From Absidia repens (Eukaryota; Mucoromycota; Mucoromycetes; Mucorales; Cunninghamellaceae): a DNA stretch of 64,000 nucleotides. Location: positions 62,001 to 126,000 of the forward strand of contig MCGE01000010.1 in assembly GCA_002105175.1 (NCBI GenBank). Reading direction: 5' to 3'. The first letter of the stretch is position 1. The number at the start of each line of letters is the position of its first letter. The translations under genes and the position numbers were made by a program. Shown piece by piece: positions 46,676-57,283 of this stretch. A model generated the notes under the pieces. That model ran no database searches, was not told where the DNA came from, and worked only from the letters and a program-made list of their open reading frames with translations.

Positions 46676-49600
46676 GAAAACCCGCCTAACAAATCCACAC
46701 ATAACCAACCACATAAAGATAACAAAAACAATACTCAACAACAAACCCATAACCTAACCACCATGGATATTCGAAACAAGTATAAAGATAAAAATAAACA
46801 TACTAACCTTTTATTAGAAGATGAAGAAGATATAGATTTCTACGTTGCTACCAGAAAAGACAGACCACCTGATGTCCTACATGATCCAAAATCAGCAAAG
46901 AAAAGAAGAACCAATGGATTGGAAGACACACCATCCTCATCAACACAACCACCACAACAAAATATTCCTACACAAGAAACGGTTGAAAAGAAACAAAGAT
47001 CAGTACCTACACATCCCGCTATTAAATATAGTATCGCTGAAGATGTCCTTAACCGTAAAGCCGATATTGAAGTTGGAGATCTACTCGAAGCATCACCATA
47101 CCTAAAGAAACAGCTACGTGATGTCTGTCGACCCAAAAGAAGAAAGCCGCCTATAACATTGAACGCCATGGAAGAAGGCGAAGTGGTGACAACTGCCGCA
47201 TATGCTGAAGTATATATTGGTGACAGAAAAATCAAAGCCCTGATAGATTGTGGTGCCGCCAAATCATGTATGTCAAGAACCATGATGAAGATGCTGGGAA
47301 TGGAAATCGATACCCCATCTACCAATGTATTTACCCTTGGTAATGGAACCAGACAACCTACCCTTGGAATAGTCCTTGATGTCCCTATCAAAATAACTGA
47401 AGGCATTAGTATACCCACTAATATGGAAGTACTACCGCAATGTCCATCGCACCTAATCCTAGGAATCGATTGGTTGAATCATGCACAAGCCATTATCAAC
47501 ATCAAAATGGGAACACTAACTGTGACCTATAAACACAAGAAGATGATTATTCCTATCACATACATCAAAGCATCATCAAAGCCGGTTACCTTGAAAGCAT
47601 CCCATGTTATCTATGAAGAAGAGAATCCACCACCAAGACAACCAATCCCTGTTAAACCAACACCAATAATGGACGACCAAGATACAAGTGATGAAGATGA
47701 AATCACCGATGAAGAAACAGAAGAAGAAGAATGGGAACATGATGACAAAGAAGAAGAAGATGAAGATCAAGAATTGTGTCAAATCACACCTGCTGAAGAC
47801 CAAGACTACGCTTTCCGAATAGACCATGTATCGGACACAGAAGTAACCATCAGTACCAAAGAAAATGGATTCACCCTTCCACCATACACCATGTGCACCG
47901 TTGACTTGAGTACACCCAATGAGAATGCTCTACCAACTATTATCCACATGCAACCAGATGCTACCTACGAAAAATATTTGCAAGACGATCAGTTCATAGA
48001 TATCAACATAACGGACAATGACAAAAGTTACCCACCAAACACTATTATTGCGCATCGAATGACAAAGTTTGAAATAGAAGAAGACGACGAACAATCCACA
48101 GGATATGAATTAGCACAAATGGAGATAAAAGACGACGACGCCATACAACCATTACAAGAATTGGACCCTACAAAAGAAGAAAAACTACAGTTAGGAGATG
48201 TACCGCCTGATATACGCAAGTCCTTTATACATCTACTTACAGAATTCCAAGATGTATTTGACTGGCACAATGACAGAATGGGCAAGACGACGCTATTGGA
48301 ACACGAAATTATCCTGAAAGAAAATACACCACCTATCCGACATAGACCATACCGAATGGCACCCGCAGAACAAGAATACTTGAAGCAAGAGTTGGACCGA
48401 TTATGTGACCTGGGAATCATCAAACCAGCAAGTACACCATATACCGCTCCTATAATATTAGTCAAGAAGAAGAATGGTGACTACCGAATGGTTGTTGACT
48501 ATCGCAAACTAAACGCTTTAACCAAAGTTGACGCTTACCCTTTGCCAAAAATTGACGACCTAATTGATGAACTAGGCAGTTCAAGAATATTCACAGCGCT
48601 GGATTTACGTTCTGGTTTCCACCAAGTACCATTGAAACAAGAAACCAAAGAATTGACTGGATTCGTGACAAAGTTTGGAACCTATCAATACGAAATGCTG
48701 CCTATGGGGTTAGTAAATAGTCCTGCTACCTTCCAACGCCTAATAGACCTATGCTTTGGTCCATTACTAAACAAGTGCCTTGTTGCTTACATTGACGACC
48801 TAAACATCCACTCCAAAACCTATATACAACACATGCGGGATCTACGACAAGTATTCATGTGTGCACGACAAGGAGGATTATTATTCAACATCGACAAGTG
48901 CGTATTCTTCAAAGACGAATTGAAATTTTTGGGCTACGTGATAACAAAAAATGGAATAAAGACGGATGAAGAAAAAATAAAAAAATTCAGGAATTCCCTC
49001 CACCAAAAACCCTTAAACAAATCAGGGGCTTTATTGGATTGGCCTCTTACTATCGGAGATTCATAAAAAACTTCGCTGCCATTGCAAGACCATTACATGA
49101 ACAAACCAAGACGACAAAAAATATTACCTGGAACCAAAAAGCAACAGATGCCTTTAACCTTTTGAAACAAAAATTAACACAAGCACCTATACTTCGACGT
49201 GCTGATTTTTCGAAACCCTTTATTATTGTGTGCGACGCCTCTCAAAAAGGAATTGGTACTATCTTATCGCAACTAGACGATGATGGTAAAGAACACCCAG
49301 TGATTTATGCAAGTCGCGGATTAAAAAATAGTGAACAAAACTACGGTGCTACCAAATTGGAATGCCTCGCCCTAGTATGGAGCCTACAAATATTCAGACC
49401 TTATTTACTCGGCAAGAAATTCACAGTCATATCAGATCACTCACCTTTACGATGGTTGGTACAATCACCCAAAGTATCTGGCATTGTAGCAAGATGGATC
49501 CAATACCTAGCTGAATACGACTTCGAAATCAAGTACCGAAATGGACGAAAACAGGAAGCTGCTGATTTCCTATCCCGTCTGGGATACTAATCGACCATCA

Positions 49601-51065
49601 ATAACAAACAACAGATACATATTTTTGCTGCTCAATACAATACAAAAACTTAATATACCAAAAAAAAAAAAAAAAAATGCGACCAACTAGTGCGACGTCG
49701 TAAAAAGCTCAACTATCACAATAGAAGAAATTATCAACATGGACGAACGAAAGATCAATCAAATCAAATACTACTTAAAGAAATTGCAATACCCAGAAGA
49801 CGCCACAGATCGCGAGAAGCGATACCTAAATCGACACTCATCTAAATACATAGTCGAAAAGGAAATACTATTTTACTTCAACATCACACAACAAACGAAA
49901 CGAAAAGTCCTAAATCAATCTCAAGCCCAAGATGCGTTATTAATGCATCATGCACATCCCATGGGAGGACATATGGGCTTCAGAAATACACTATTCAAAA
50001 TATCTCAACAATACTACTGGGATACAATGTCCAAAGATGTCCAGAAATACATCAGAAACTGGCCCACGATGCCAAACAATGGACCAAAGAAATTAAAAGA
50101 ACTATTACACCCGGTACCAGTAGGATCCAAACCGTTTGAAAAATGGGCTATCGATGTGAAACATGTCCCTACCTCTAAAAACTGGTGCACGGTACATCAT
50201 AGCGGGAATCGAATATTTAACAAAATGGATCGAAGCACGAGCCATCAGGTATCAAACCTCTGCAGAAATCGCTAGCTTCATCTACGAAGAAATTATTACT
50301 CGACATGGTTGCCCTCATATCATTATTACGGACAATGGAAGACCGTTTATAAATGATCTAGTCAAGCAAGTATGCTTCCATTACAACATACATCACCAAA
50401 CCATCTCAGTCGGCAATTCACAAGCAAATGGACTTATTGAAAGACTAAATGGAACAATGGGTGAAATAATTAAGAAAAATACAGCTGAAGACAAAACGTC
50501 TTGGGATCAATATTTACCAGCTGCTCTATTTGCATATCGGACGATCAAACAAAATACAACTCAATATTCACCCTTTTTTCTCACTTATGGATATTATCCA
50601 AAAACGCCCTACGAACAATCCCATCTCGAATACGATCCAACTTCTTACAAATATCAATACCAATTGGACCAACGTGCTCGTCGGGAGGTGCATACACTAA
50701 ACCAAATCAGAAAAGATGCACAGGACTTCATCAAACGATCACAAATCACACAGAAAAAGGCCATCGACAAGAAAATAAATAATGAACTTCGACAATGGAA
50801 ACCACCATTCAAACTCGGTGACCTGGTAACCCTTTTCGTTGGCATTAAACCCAATTCTTGGACTGGAAAGATATCCGATAATTGGGAAGGTGTATATATC
50901 ATCCATCAAACATTAGGAAAAGGTACTTATACGATCAAGCCGTATAAAGATGAATCTAATCGATTGAAAAGAATACATGGAAACCGACTGAAACTCTACT
51001 CCCTACCCAATGTATTTGGAAAAGCGATGATCAACGAATATCAGCGGAGTTATATTCCACACTAA
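46641..51065 (+). pseudogene. pol: Pol of the main Ty3/gypsy element (protease, RT, RNase H, integrase) with several frame breaks
   Basis: Protease: 'IKALIDCGAAKSCMSRTMMK' and 'LILGIDWL' at about 47230-47475; the active-site triplet is DCG rather than the usual DS/TG. Between protease and RT lies a long acidic linker. RT: 'LVKKKNGDYRMVVDYRKLN', 'FTALDLRSGFHQV' and the catalytic 'VAYIDD' (about 48785). RNase H: 'FIIVCDASQKGIG' and 'SDHSPLRWL' (49220-49460), ending 'AADFLSRLGY'. Integrase: 'HPMGGHMG' zinc-finger His pair, then 'WAIDVKHVP' (first D), 'IIITDNGRPF' (second D) and 'SQANGLIERLNGT' (E). Frame breaks occur near 48975 (A run), 49590-49735, inside the integrase Cys pair (two compensating shifts, 50060-50090) and near 50180 (A run). 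All catalytic acids remain. Breaks in homopolymers could be real decay or sequencing error. Confidence 0.88.
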
Positions 51066-51143
51066 TATAACAAACAATGCATATATACTTTGGTACATAC
51101 TTTTATTTTAGTGCTCACGTAACATATTTATATTTTTGGTGCT

Positions 51144-51144
<1 letters not shown>

Positions 51145-51189
<45 letters not shown>
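51145..51189. repeat. poly-A tract of about 45 nt
   Basis: This long uninterrupted A run lies between pol and ORF3, directly after a TGGTGCTCA motif (51137-51145). Its length is probably unreliable in any assembly. Confidence 0.8.
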
Positions 51190-51191
<2 letters not shown>

Positions 51192-51303
51192 ATAAAAACT
51201 CAAATAATTTCTAGAGTCATTTTACTTCTTTCAATATCAACCCTCAACCTCCAATTACTTCATCTACAAAGCAGATTTTTTCACTCAACCTTACACTACA
51301 ACA

Positions 51304-51801
51304 ATGGACAATCAAATCAACCACCTTCAAATATTCGAAAGTAACTTCAACCAAAGCTGGACTAACCAAACTACCGACCGATTAATTTCATTGGACGAAT
51401 TAATTAAAGAAAAACAACTGGCTTACCATGATCTTCATTATGAAGAAAGAAGGACACACTGGAAGAAACAACAGACCCTAAAACAAGAATTAGTACCAGC
51501 TTTCATTACGTATGCCCATGACTTGATCGGGGTATGCCCACAAATTCAACACTATCAACATATGCTCCGGTCCCTGTTTAACTACCGCTTTGGACAACTA
51601 AACACAGTAGGAATGCGCCGTATTATCTTCCGACAAATCCAGCAAACTGATCCGTGGTGGACGACTGGCGGCCAGTCTTCTCATTGCCCCGGGGATGTCG
51701 AGGAACAGTCCGAGACTGCTTCCAGTGATGGCGAGTCCGAGGACGGGTTTAATAACGTCTTCAGCTCGCAAGAGCTCCGTGACTGGGCTTTGAATGAATG
51801 A
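51304..51801 (+). CDS. ORF3, unknown protein extending from the internal region into the 3' LTR
   Basis: 165 aa after pol, in the position where some gypsy elements carry env. There is no signal peptide or membrane segment. It has a polar helical N-terminal part ('LISLDELIKEKQLAYHDLHY', 'ERRTHWKKQQTLKQEL', 'MLRSLFNYRFGQLNTVGMRR') and then, from 51697, an acidic Ser/Glu tail encoded by the LTR itself ('EEQSETASSDGESEDGF', 'SSQELRDWALNE'). It is not an env-like protein. I do not recognise the family. The same tail is encoded uselessly at the start of the 5' LTR. Related phase-conserved tails are seen at 43277 and at 63937. A Gag-like, targeting or regulatory role is conceivable, but nothing in the sequence decides. 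Confidence 0.6.
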   Translation: MDNQINHLQIFESNFNQSWTNQTTDRLISLDELIKEKQLAYHDLHYEERRTHWKKQQTLKQELVPAFITYAHDLIGVCPQIQHYQHMLRSLFNYRFGQLNTVGMRRIIFRQIQQTDPWWTTGGQSSHCPGDVEEQSETASSDGESEDGFNNVFSSQELRDWALNE

Positions 51802-52420
51802 AGCTTGCCCTGGTCCAGATCTTGGATCTCAGATCACTTTTTACTTTTTTTCTTGTTTCGCCTCGCTTCAGTCCAACTTTATTTTCTTTTATTTTTTAGT
51901 ATAAATATCCCACCTTTTTTTATCCTTTTATTTTTTTCTTTAGTTTTTTTCAAGTTTTCCCAATATATTAAATAAAACTCAGTACAAAGGTTATTATACC
52001 ACCAAATTATCTACCGTTTCTATTGGATCATAGAAACCTCCTTATTTTCTGACTACAAGTCCTTTTTTTATTTCATTTTTACTGTGTGTTATACACTATA
52101 TTTTTATTGAACTAACAAAGGTCAATACTTTTCATTTTTATTTTATCTTACTTTTTCAAGTTTATTCTTTATAAACTTTCTCTACAGTTGGACTTTATCT
52201 ACAAAAGTTCTGGTGCTCACTACTCTATATTCTATTTTTGTCCAAATCAGGGGCAAGATATTTCGAATTCCGCCTAAGGAACAAATTCATATTCAAGCTC
52301 TAAACAAGCAAAAGCTACACTAAAGGATAACTCAAAACATCCTATCCAACACAAAAAAAATATAAAAACCTACAAAAACACTACTCTGTTACAAGCTTCC
52401 TACCCAAATTAGCCGTAACA
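51696..52420 (+). repeat. 3' LTR of the main Ty3/gypsy element
   Basis: 725 bp, matching the 5' LTR. The position before it, where a polypurine tract is expected, reads 'ccccgggga', which is short because ORF3 coding sequence passes through. Confidence 0.93.
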
Positions 52421-52484
52421 CCACTCTTCTCTCTCTATATGTCAAAAAGGAAAAGTAAAATGGGAAAAACCACAAAAAGTTAAA

Positions 52485-52558
52485 TGCTCACTACAGGGGT
52501 CGAACCTGTGGCCTTGGCGTTATTAGCACCACGCTCTAACCAACTGAGCTAAGCGAGC
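52485..52558 (-). tRNA. trnI(AAT): tRNA-Ile (anticodon AAT)
   Basis: 74 nt on the minus strand from GCTCGCTTAGCTCAGTTGG to AGTGAGCA. The 7-bp acceptor (one G-T pair), D arm, anticodon stem TGGTG/CGCCA with loop CTAATAA (anticodon AAT), and T arm ACAGG-TTCGACC-CCTGT all fold. A and B boxes are intact, and a T5 terminator follows at 52474-52478. No intron. Its 3' end is the predicted primer for the adjacent retroelement. Confidence 0.97.
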
Positions 52559-52581
52559 TGATATGTTTGACAAGTTGGGAA

Positions 52582-53282
52582 GTGATCTATATTTTGCGGT
52601 CAGTCGGGAATTCAATACCATTCGGCCCGTGTATATTGGACGGTGATTGGCTCTCTACCGATAGACTGCTGGTTTTGAAATTTATTTATTTTGGGCGCGA
52701 ACCTTTTATTTTTTTTTATTTCTTTTCCTTTTCCCCTTTCTCTTCCCACCTTTTCCCATTCATTCATTTTGGACATCGTCTCAGTTCCCTTTACTTTTAT
52801 TTTATTCTCCTTTCTCTCTCTCTCTCCCATTATTATTACGTTGTTTCAGTTCCCTTGTTTTTTCTCTTTAGTTTAGAACCCCCATTTATTCATTCATTCT
52901 TTTTTTATTTTTTATTTTATTGATCTTGACTCTGGATTGTGATTCTGGACTCTTTTTCTCTTTTTTTACTTCTGTCGCCGACAAAGTATTATCTTTAACA
53001 CTCTCATATAGTCATAGTTTTAGGTATATTAGAATCTATTTTCGACTTTGAAATAAAGAACAACTCTTTCTCTTCTCTTATTTTTTTTATTATCTTGCTT
53101 TACTTTTGTTGGTGTTTCCCCTCTTCTCTTATTATTTCATATCTATTCACTCTTGATACGGAATACTAGTCTATATTGATAGAATAATTACTAGATTGAA
53201 CATCAGAAAAGTAAGCTATTCAGTGCTGTATTGATAAAGGACCTTCTATACATCAATTATTAATAAAAGCAATTCCAAACGT
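52582..53282 (+). repeat. LTR-C, copy 1 (diverged LTR-like repeat beside the tRNA)
   Basis: This pairs with 56716-57283: 'tattttgcggtca' near the start, 'cattcggcccgt', 'acggtga-tggctct', 'gatacggaata', 'tactagattgaacatcagaaaagtaag' and 'aaaggaccttctatacatcaattattaata' near the end. Pyrimidine-rich middle, with AATAAA-like signals. It starts about 24 bp upstream of the tRNA-Ile first base. Confidence 0.7.
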
Positions 53283-53901
53283 CTCATGTTTGTGAAATCG
53301 AAAAGTATTATATATTCCCCACTTTACATTTTGATCCCCGCTCGCTTCCTCATTGGTTGTTTTATTCCCCCGTCCTTCCCTTTTTTATTTTTTTTATTTT
53401 TTTTTCTGACTCCTTTTTCTTTCGCTTTCCCTTTTTTTATTATTCTCATTCCCCTTCCTTTTTCTACTTTGTTCCCCTCTATGCACGACCTCGCTACTCA
53501 TCTGTACTCCATTATCGTTACATAATGTCACCACCCTCACCACAATTATGAACCACCCCCATCGACAACCACACCGTTCACGATATGTACGTTCACGTTT
53601 ATTCTCCTATTCAATGATAGTATTAGTCAGATCGTCCTTAGTTTAGTTCCCTTAGAATAGAGTGTATTTGCACGTGTGAATGTGTGTGTATGTGTGTATG
53701 TGACGAAGGCAATGATAATTAGGATAAATAGCTGGAACAATCTTTTTAATAAAAAAAACAACTCTCTCTTCCTTTATTTTTTTGCCTTTACCCATTCCTC
53801 CATCAGGTGTGTATATTTAACGATTGCAGGTGGTTCTGTCAAGATCGATCAGACAATTGACAGTTTCCAATTTTTTTTATTACACTCTAGCCTCTCATGT
53901 T
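53283..53901. other. non-coding block framed by a 13-bp direct repeat
   Basis: TCTCATGTTTGTG occurs at 53282-53294 and 53893-53905. The roughly 600 bp between is pyrimidine-rich and non-coding, with a (TG)n stretch near 53680-53700. It may be another solo LTR, but its ends do not show TG...CA clearly. Confidence 0.4.
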
Positions 53902-55605
53902 TGTGGCATTGGGAACGTCTATATGAGCCCAATCGTCCATTCCAGCCAATCAGAGTTCTTCTTTAGTTGGAATACATGTATTTCCCCTTTTGTGTGTTTG
54001 TGACCCCTGACTAGTAGTACATAGCTTCTTTATCACTTGTAGTAACTTTATTTTATTTATATATTTTTTTTTGGTCATGAATGACTGTCTTTATTTTTTG
54101 TTTATCAGTGTGTGTATTTAATTTTGAATAAAAAACAATCTTTTCCCTCTACTTTATTTTTTTTTGGTTGACTCAATTGACTAGTTTTTTGTTACATCGA
54201 CGTAACATTTTTGGTGGAGAACCTGGGCACAACGCAATTCAAACGCAATTCAGCATGACTGAAGAACCGACCACTCGACACCTTGTGAAGCGCCCCGACC
54301 GCTTCTTTGGAAGGGATGAAGAGCAGGCGACAATCTGGCTAGACACAATGGAAACCTATCTAATTCTCAACAAAATGATTGGACGTGACGCCGTGCTCAT
54401 TGCTTCAACATTCCTGAAGGAAAACGCTGCTCGTTGGTGGCAAGTGGTGAAGAAGGACATCGAAACAATGGGAGAATTCAAGGTGGAATTTCTTAAATAC
54501 TTCACAAACAAGGAACAGCAAGAAGAATGGTGGCATCAATTAGAAACTCTTAAGCAACACAACATGTCGATCAAGGAACTGCAACTACGATTGGAGGAAC
54601 TATTCTCGCAATTGGAAATCACTAGTGAAGCAAACAAGAAACGATACTTTATGAAATCTCTGAACACCAAGGTCGCCTTCGAAGTAGACCGAACAAACCC
54701 TACGACCTACAAGGAAACTTTGCTGGAAGCCAAACGTGTGGAACTACTCTTTGATAAATACTCTGGTTTGGATGATACGTCGGTACTGAAGGGTGCACGT
54801 GGAAGCATGGATATAATGGATGGCAACGATACTGAACAATCGATGCGAAGCACTCTGGGTAGTTTAGTTCAAGAATTCAAGGCTCTCAAGGTGCACATGT
54901 TACAAGGTCATGGTCAAGGTCAAGGCCCGGTGCGGAACCAACAACTGGGTGGTGAACGCATGGTTGGTAGGGTGGGCACTTATTATTATTCGGGATATAT
55001 ATTATATTTTATTATTTACTATTATTATTATTGGATGTATTATTGATATTGGACAAAAACAACAACGACAACAACAACAACAACTTACAACATGGACTTG
55101 GCACGATATATAGCAATCAAGAATTACCTTACTGACAAGACATACCCTTTGGGATGCGAGCGACACTTCAACTGACAAGAAAACGATACGAAACCTTTCT
55201 CGACGTTATATTATCCAAGGCAACAAACTCTTTATCAGCGAAAAACTGTAGTCTATGGCAAGAAAATTCAGAGGTGTACCTTGAATTTGGTGGTGGGGGA
55301 TGTGGCATTGGGAACTTCTATATGAACCCAATCGTCCATTCCAGCCAATCAGAGCTCTTCTTTAGTTGGAATACATGTATTTCCCCTTTTGTGTGTTTGT
55401 GACCCCTGACTAGTAGTACATAGCTTCTTTATCACTTGTAGTAACTTTATTTTATTTATATATTTTTTTTTGGTCATGAATGACTGTCTTTATTTTTTGT
55501 TTATCAGTGTGTGAATTTGAATTTGAATAAAAAAATCATCTTTTCCCTTTACTTTAATTTTTTTGGTGACTCGAATTGATCAGTTATCGTCATTCCAACG
55601 TAACA
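53902..55605 (+). mobile_element. LTR-D element 1: LTR, truncated gag, integrase remnant, LTR
   Basis: LTRs 53902-54207 and 55301-55605 (TGTGGCATTGGGAAC...CGTAACA, about 305 bp). A primer site 'TGGTGGAGAACCTGGG' follows the first LTR. A perfect polypurine tract 'TGGTGGTGGGGGA' (55288-55300) abuts the second. The interior has gag, then jumps to a short integrase-N-terminal-like piece (about 55090-55290). The second LTR also serves as the 5' LTR of the next gag unit. Confidence 0.85.
54255..55046 (+). pseudogene. gag: Gag of LTR-D element 1, truncated
   Basis: 'KRPDRFFGRDEEQATIWLD', 'DAVLIASTFLKENAARWWQV', 'WWHQLETLKQHNMSIKELQL' and 'KSLNTKVAFEVDRTNPTTYK' form a Ty3/gypsy capsid domain. About 240 residues match gag 2 at 55659. 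After 'GGERMVG' (about 54970) the frame enters unrelated AT-rich sequence ending in Tyr-rich low complexity, so the zinc knuckle and pol are lost. The ATG at 54255 follows the primer site by about 40 nt and matches the start of the homologous region. Confidence 0.82.
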
Positions 55606-55658
55606 TTTTGGTGGAGAACAACCTAGGCACCCAACCTCTCTCAGCAATTATTATCATT

Positions 55659-56587
55659 ATGGACTTGAAAAACTTTATTGACAAACCGGATCGCTTTTAT
55701 GGCAAGGATGGCGACGACGCGACGATGTGGGTGGATGGTATGGAAACCTACATCCAGCTCAATAGAATTGAAGGTGTGGACGCCGTTTTGGTGGCCTCGA
55801 CTTTTTTGAAGGACAATGCTGCAAAATGGTGGCAAGTGGCAAAGAAAAACATCAATGAATGGAATGAATTCAGACAAGATTCAAAGATTACTTTACTGAA
55901 GACGACATTCAAGACCAATGGTGGGACCAACTTGAAAATTTGAAGCAAAATGGTATGACTTTCAAGGAATTGGAAATGCGACTGGAAGAATTATTCTCAA
56001 AACTGAAGATTACTGAAGACATCAACAAGAAACGGTACTTAATGAAATCTTTGAACACCAAGGTTGCAATTGAAGTAGATCGAACGAACCCAGCAACGTA
56101 CAAGGAAACTTTGGTGGAAGCTAAGCGCATTGAACTACTTTTCGACAAGTATTCCGGTCTGGACAACACGTCAATGGTGAAGAACGTACGGGGAAGCATT
56201 GGTGAAGTGGATGGCGATAGTGCGGATCATTCTATGCGAAGCATTCTGGGTAGTTTAGTTCAGGAATTCAAGGCTCTCAAGGTGCACATGTTACAAGGTC
56301 ATGGTCAAGGTCAAGGTCCGGTGTGGAACCAACAACTGGGTGGTGAACGCATGGTTGGTGAACGTGCGATTGGTGGATTCCGAGGGCGATGCTTTGGGTG
56401 TAACAATGTGGGTCATACGAAGCGCGATTGTCCATATGATACTCAGCAACAACAGTATTATCAACAAGGTCGCTCTCAACAAAATGATACGGGAAAAGCA
56501 GTAGGTGTTGGGATATCTGCTGTCCGGCATTGTACAACAATTGACTGGCGGTCAACCAATGGATTCGGTGTAATTACTGGACTATGA
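55659..56587 (+). pseudogene. gag: Gag of LTR-D element 2, one frameshift, with CCHC zinc knuckle
   Basis: Starts 'MDLKNFIDKPDRFYGKDGDD' and continues 'DAVLVASTFLKDNAAKWWQV'. A one-base shift near 55880 moves the reading to the next frame, which carries on with 'LEMRLEELFSKLKITEDINK' and 'SLNTKVAIEVDRTNPATYK'. The knuckle CFGCNNVGHTKRDC (C-x2-C-x4-H-x4-C) is intact at about 56390-56430, followed by a Gln-rich stretch. The frame stops at 56587 before any protease. The primer site 'TGGTGGAGAACAACCTAGG' follows its 5' LTR (55301-55605). The pol and 3' LTR of this unit are missing. Confidence 0.82.
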
Positions 56588-56715
56588 TTTTTTTATTCTC
56601 AGTTTTACTTTTTTTTTAAAGAGCAAGGTTTTTTACCCACTGGGGTTTTCCGGCTTCTTCCTCGTTATTATTTTTTATAATAAAGTTACTTTATTAAGTC
56701 TCGTATTCATCACAG

Positions 56716-57283
56716 GTGATATGTATTTTGCGGTCAAGCAGGAATACAATATCATTCGGCCCGTATATATTCGACGGTGAATGGCTCTCCACTGACAGGC
56801 GACGGGTTTTGAATTCCTTTTATTTTGATCGCTCATTTGCATTTTTATTCTTTTTACTCTCTTTTCCCTTTTTCCCTCTCATTTTTCCTCATTCATTCAT
56901 TGTTCCCATTACTTTTATATTTTTGTTTCTATTTTATTTTTACATTACTTGTATCGGCAACACAAGTAACTTCCCCATTCATTCTTTTCCCATTAGTATA
57001 GGCATGCTAGTATTTAGTCTCTTCATTTTGACATTCTGGAATAAAAAACAACTTTTCTTCTCTCTATTTTTTATATTCATTTTTTTGACTTGCTTTATAC
57101 TTTGTTGGCGTTTCTCTCTTTCTCTTGTTATTCCTTATCTATTCTCTCTTTGATACGGAATATTGGCTCTTATTGATAGAACATTTACTAGATTGAACAT
57201 CAGAAAAGTAAGATATTCAGTGCTCTGCATAGATAAAGGACCTTCTATACATCAATTATTAATAACAGCAAATTCCAAACGTT
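56716..57283 (+). repeat. LTR-C, copy 2
   Basis: Second copy of the LTR-like repeat described at 52582, same orientation, shortened by indels in the pyrimidine-rich middle. Together the two copies flank the LTR-D material, so they may be the LTRs of an older host element into which LTR-D elements inserted. Confidence 0.68.

Larger units (their letters stand above)
44698..52420 (+). mobile_element. near-complete Ty3/gypsy LTR retrotransposon, 7.7 kb
   Basis: LTRs at 44698-45418 and 51696-52420 are near-identical (TGTCGAGG...GCCGTAACA). CCAC is duplicated on both sides (44694-44697 and 52421-52424). Between them lie a tRNA-Ile primer site, gag, a -1 frameshift site, pol in the order protease-RT-RNase H-integrase (gypsy order), and an extra ORF reaching into the 3' LTR. 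Differences I can see between the two LTRs are homopolymer length changes, pointing to a recent insertion. No chromodomain is evident at the end of integrase. Confidence 0.93.

Noticed and set aside
46840..47418. 192-codon minus-strand ORF
   Set aside because: Antisense shadow of the pol protease region; no own features.
51304..51801. ORF3 as an envelope gene
   Set aside because: No signal peptide, transmembrane helix or Cys pattern; it is polar and acidic.
52567..53551. Hydrophobic Phe/Ser-rich ORFs in the LTR-C region
   Set aside because: Pyrimidine-rich LTR sequence translated; no conserved protein.
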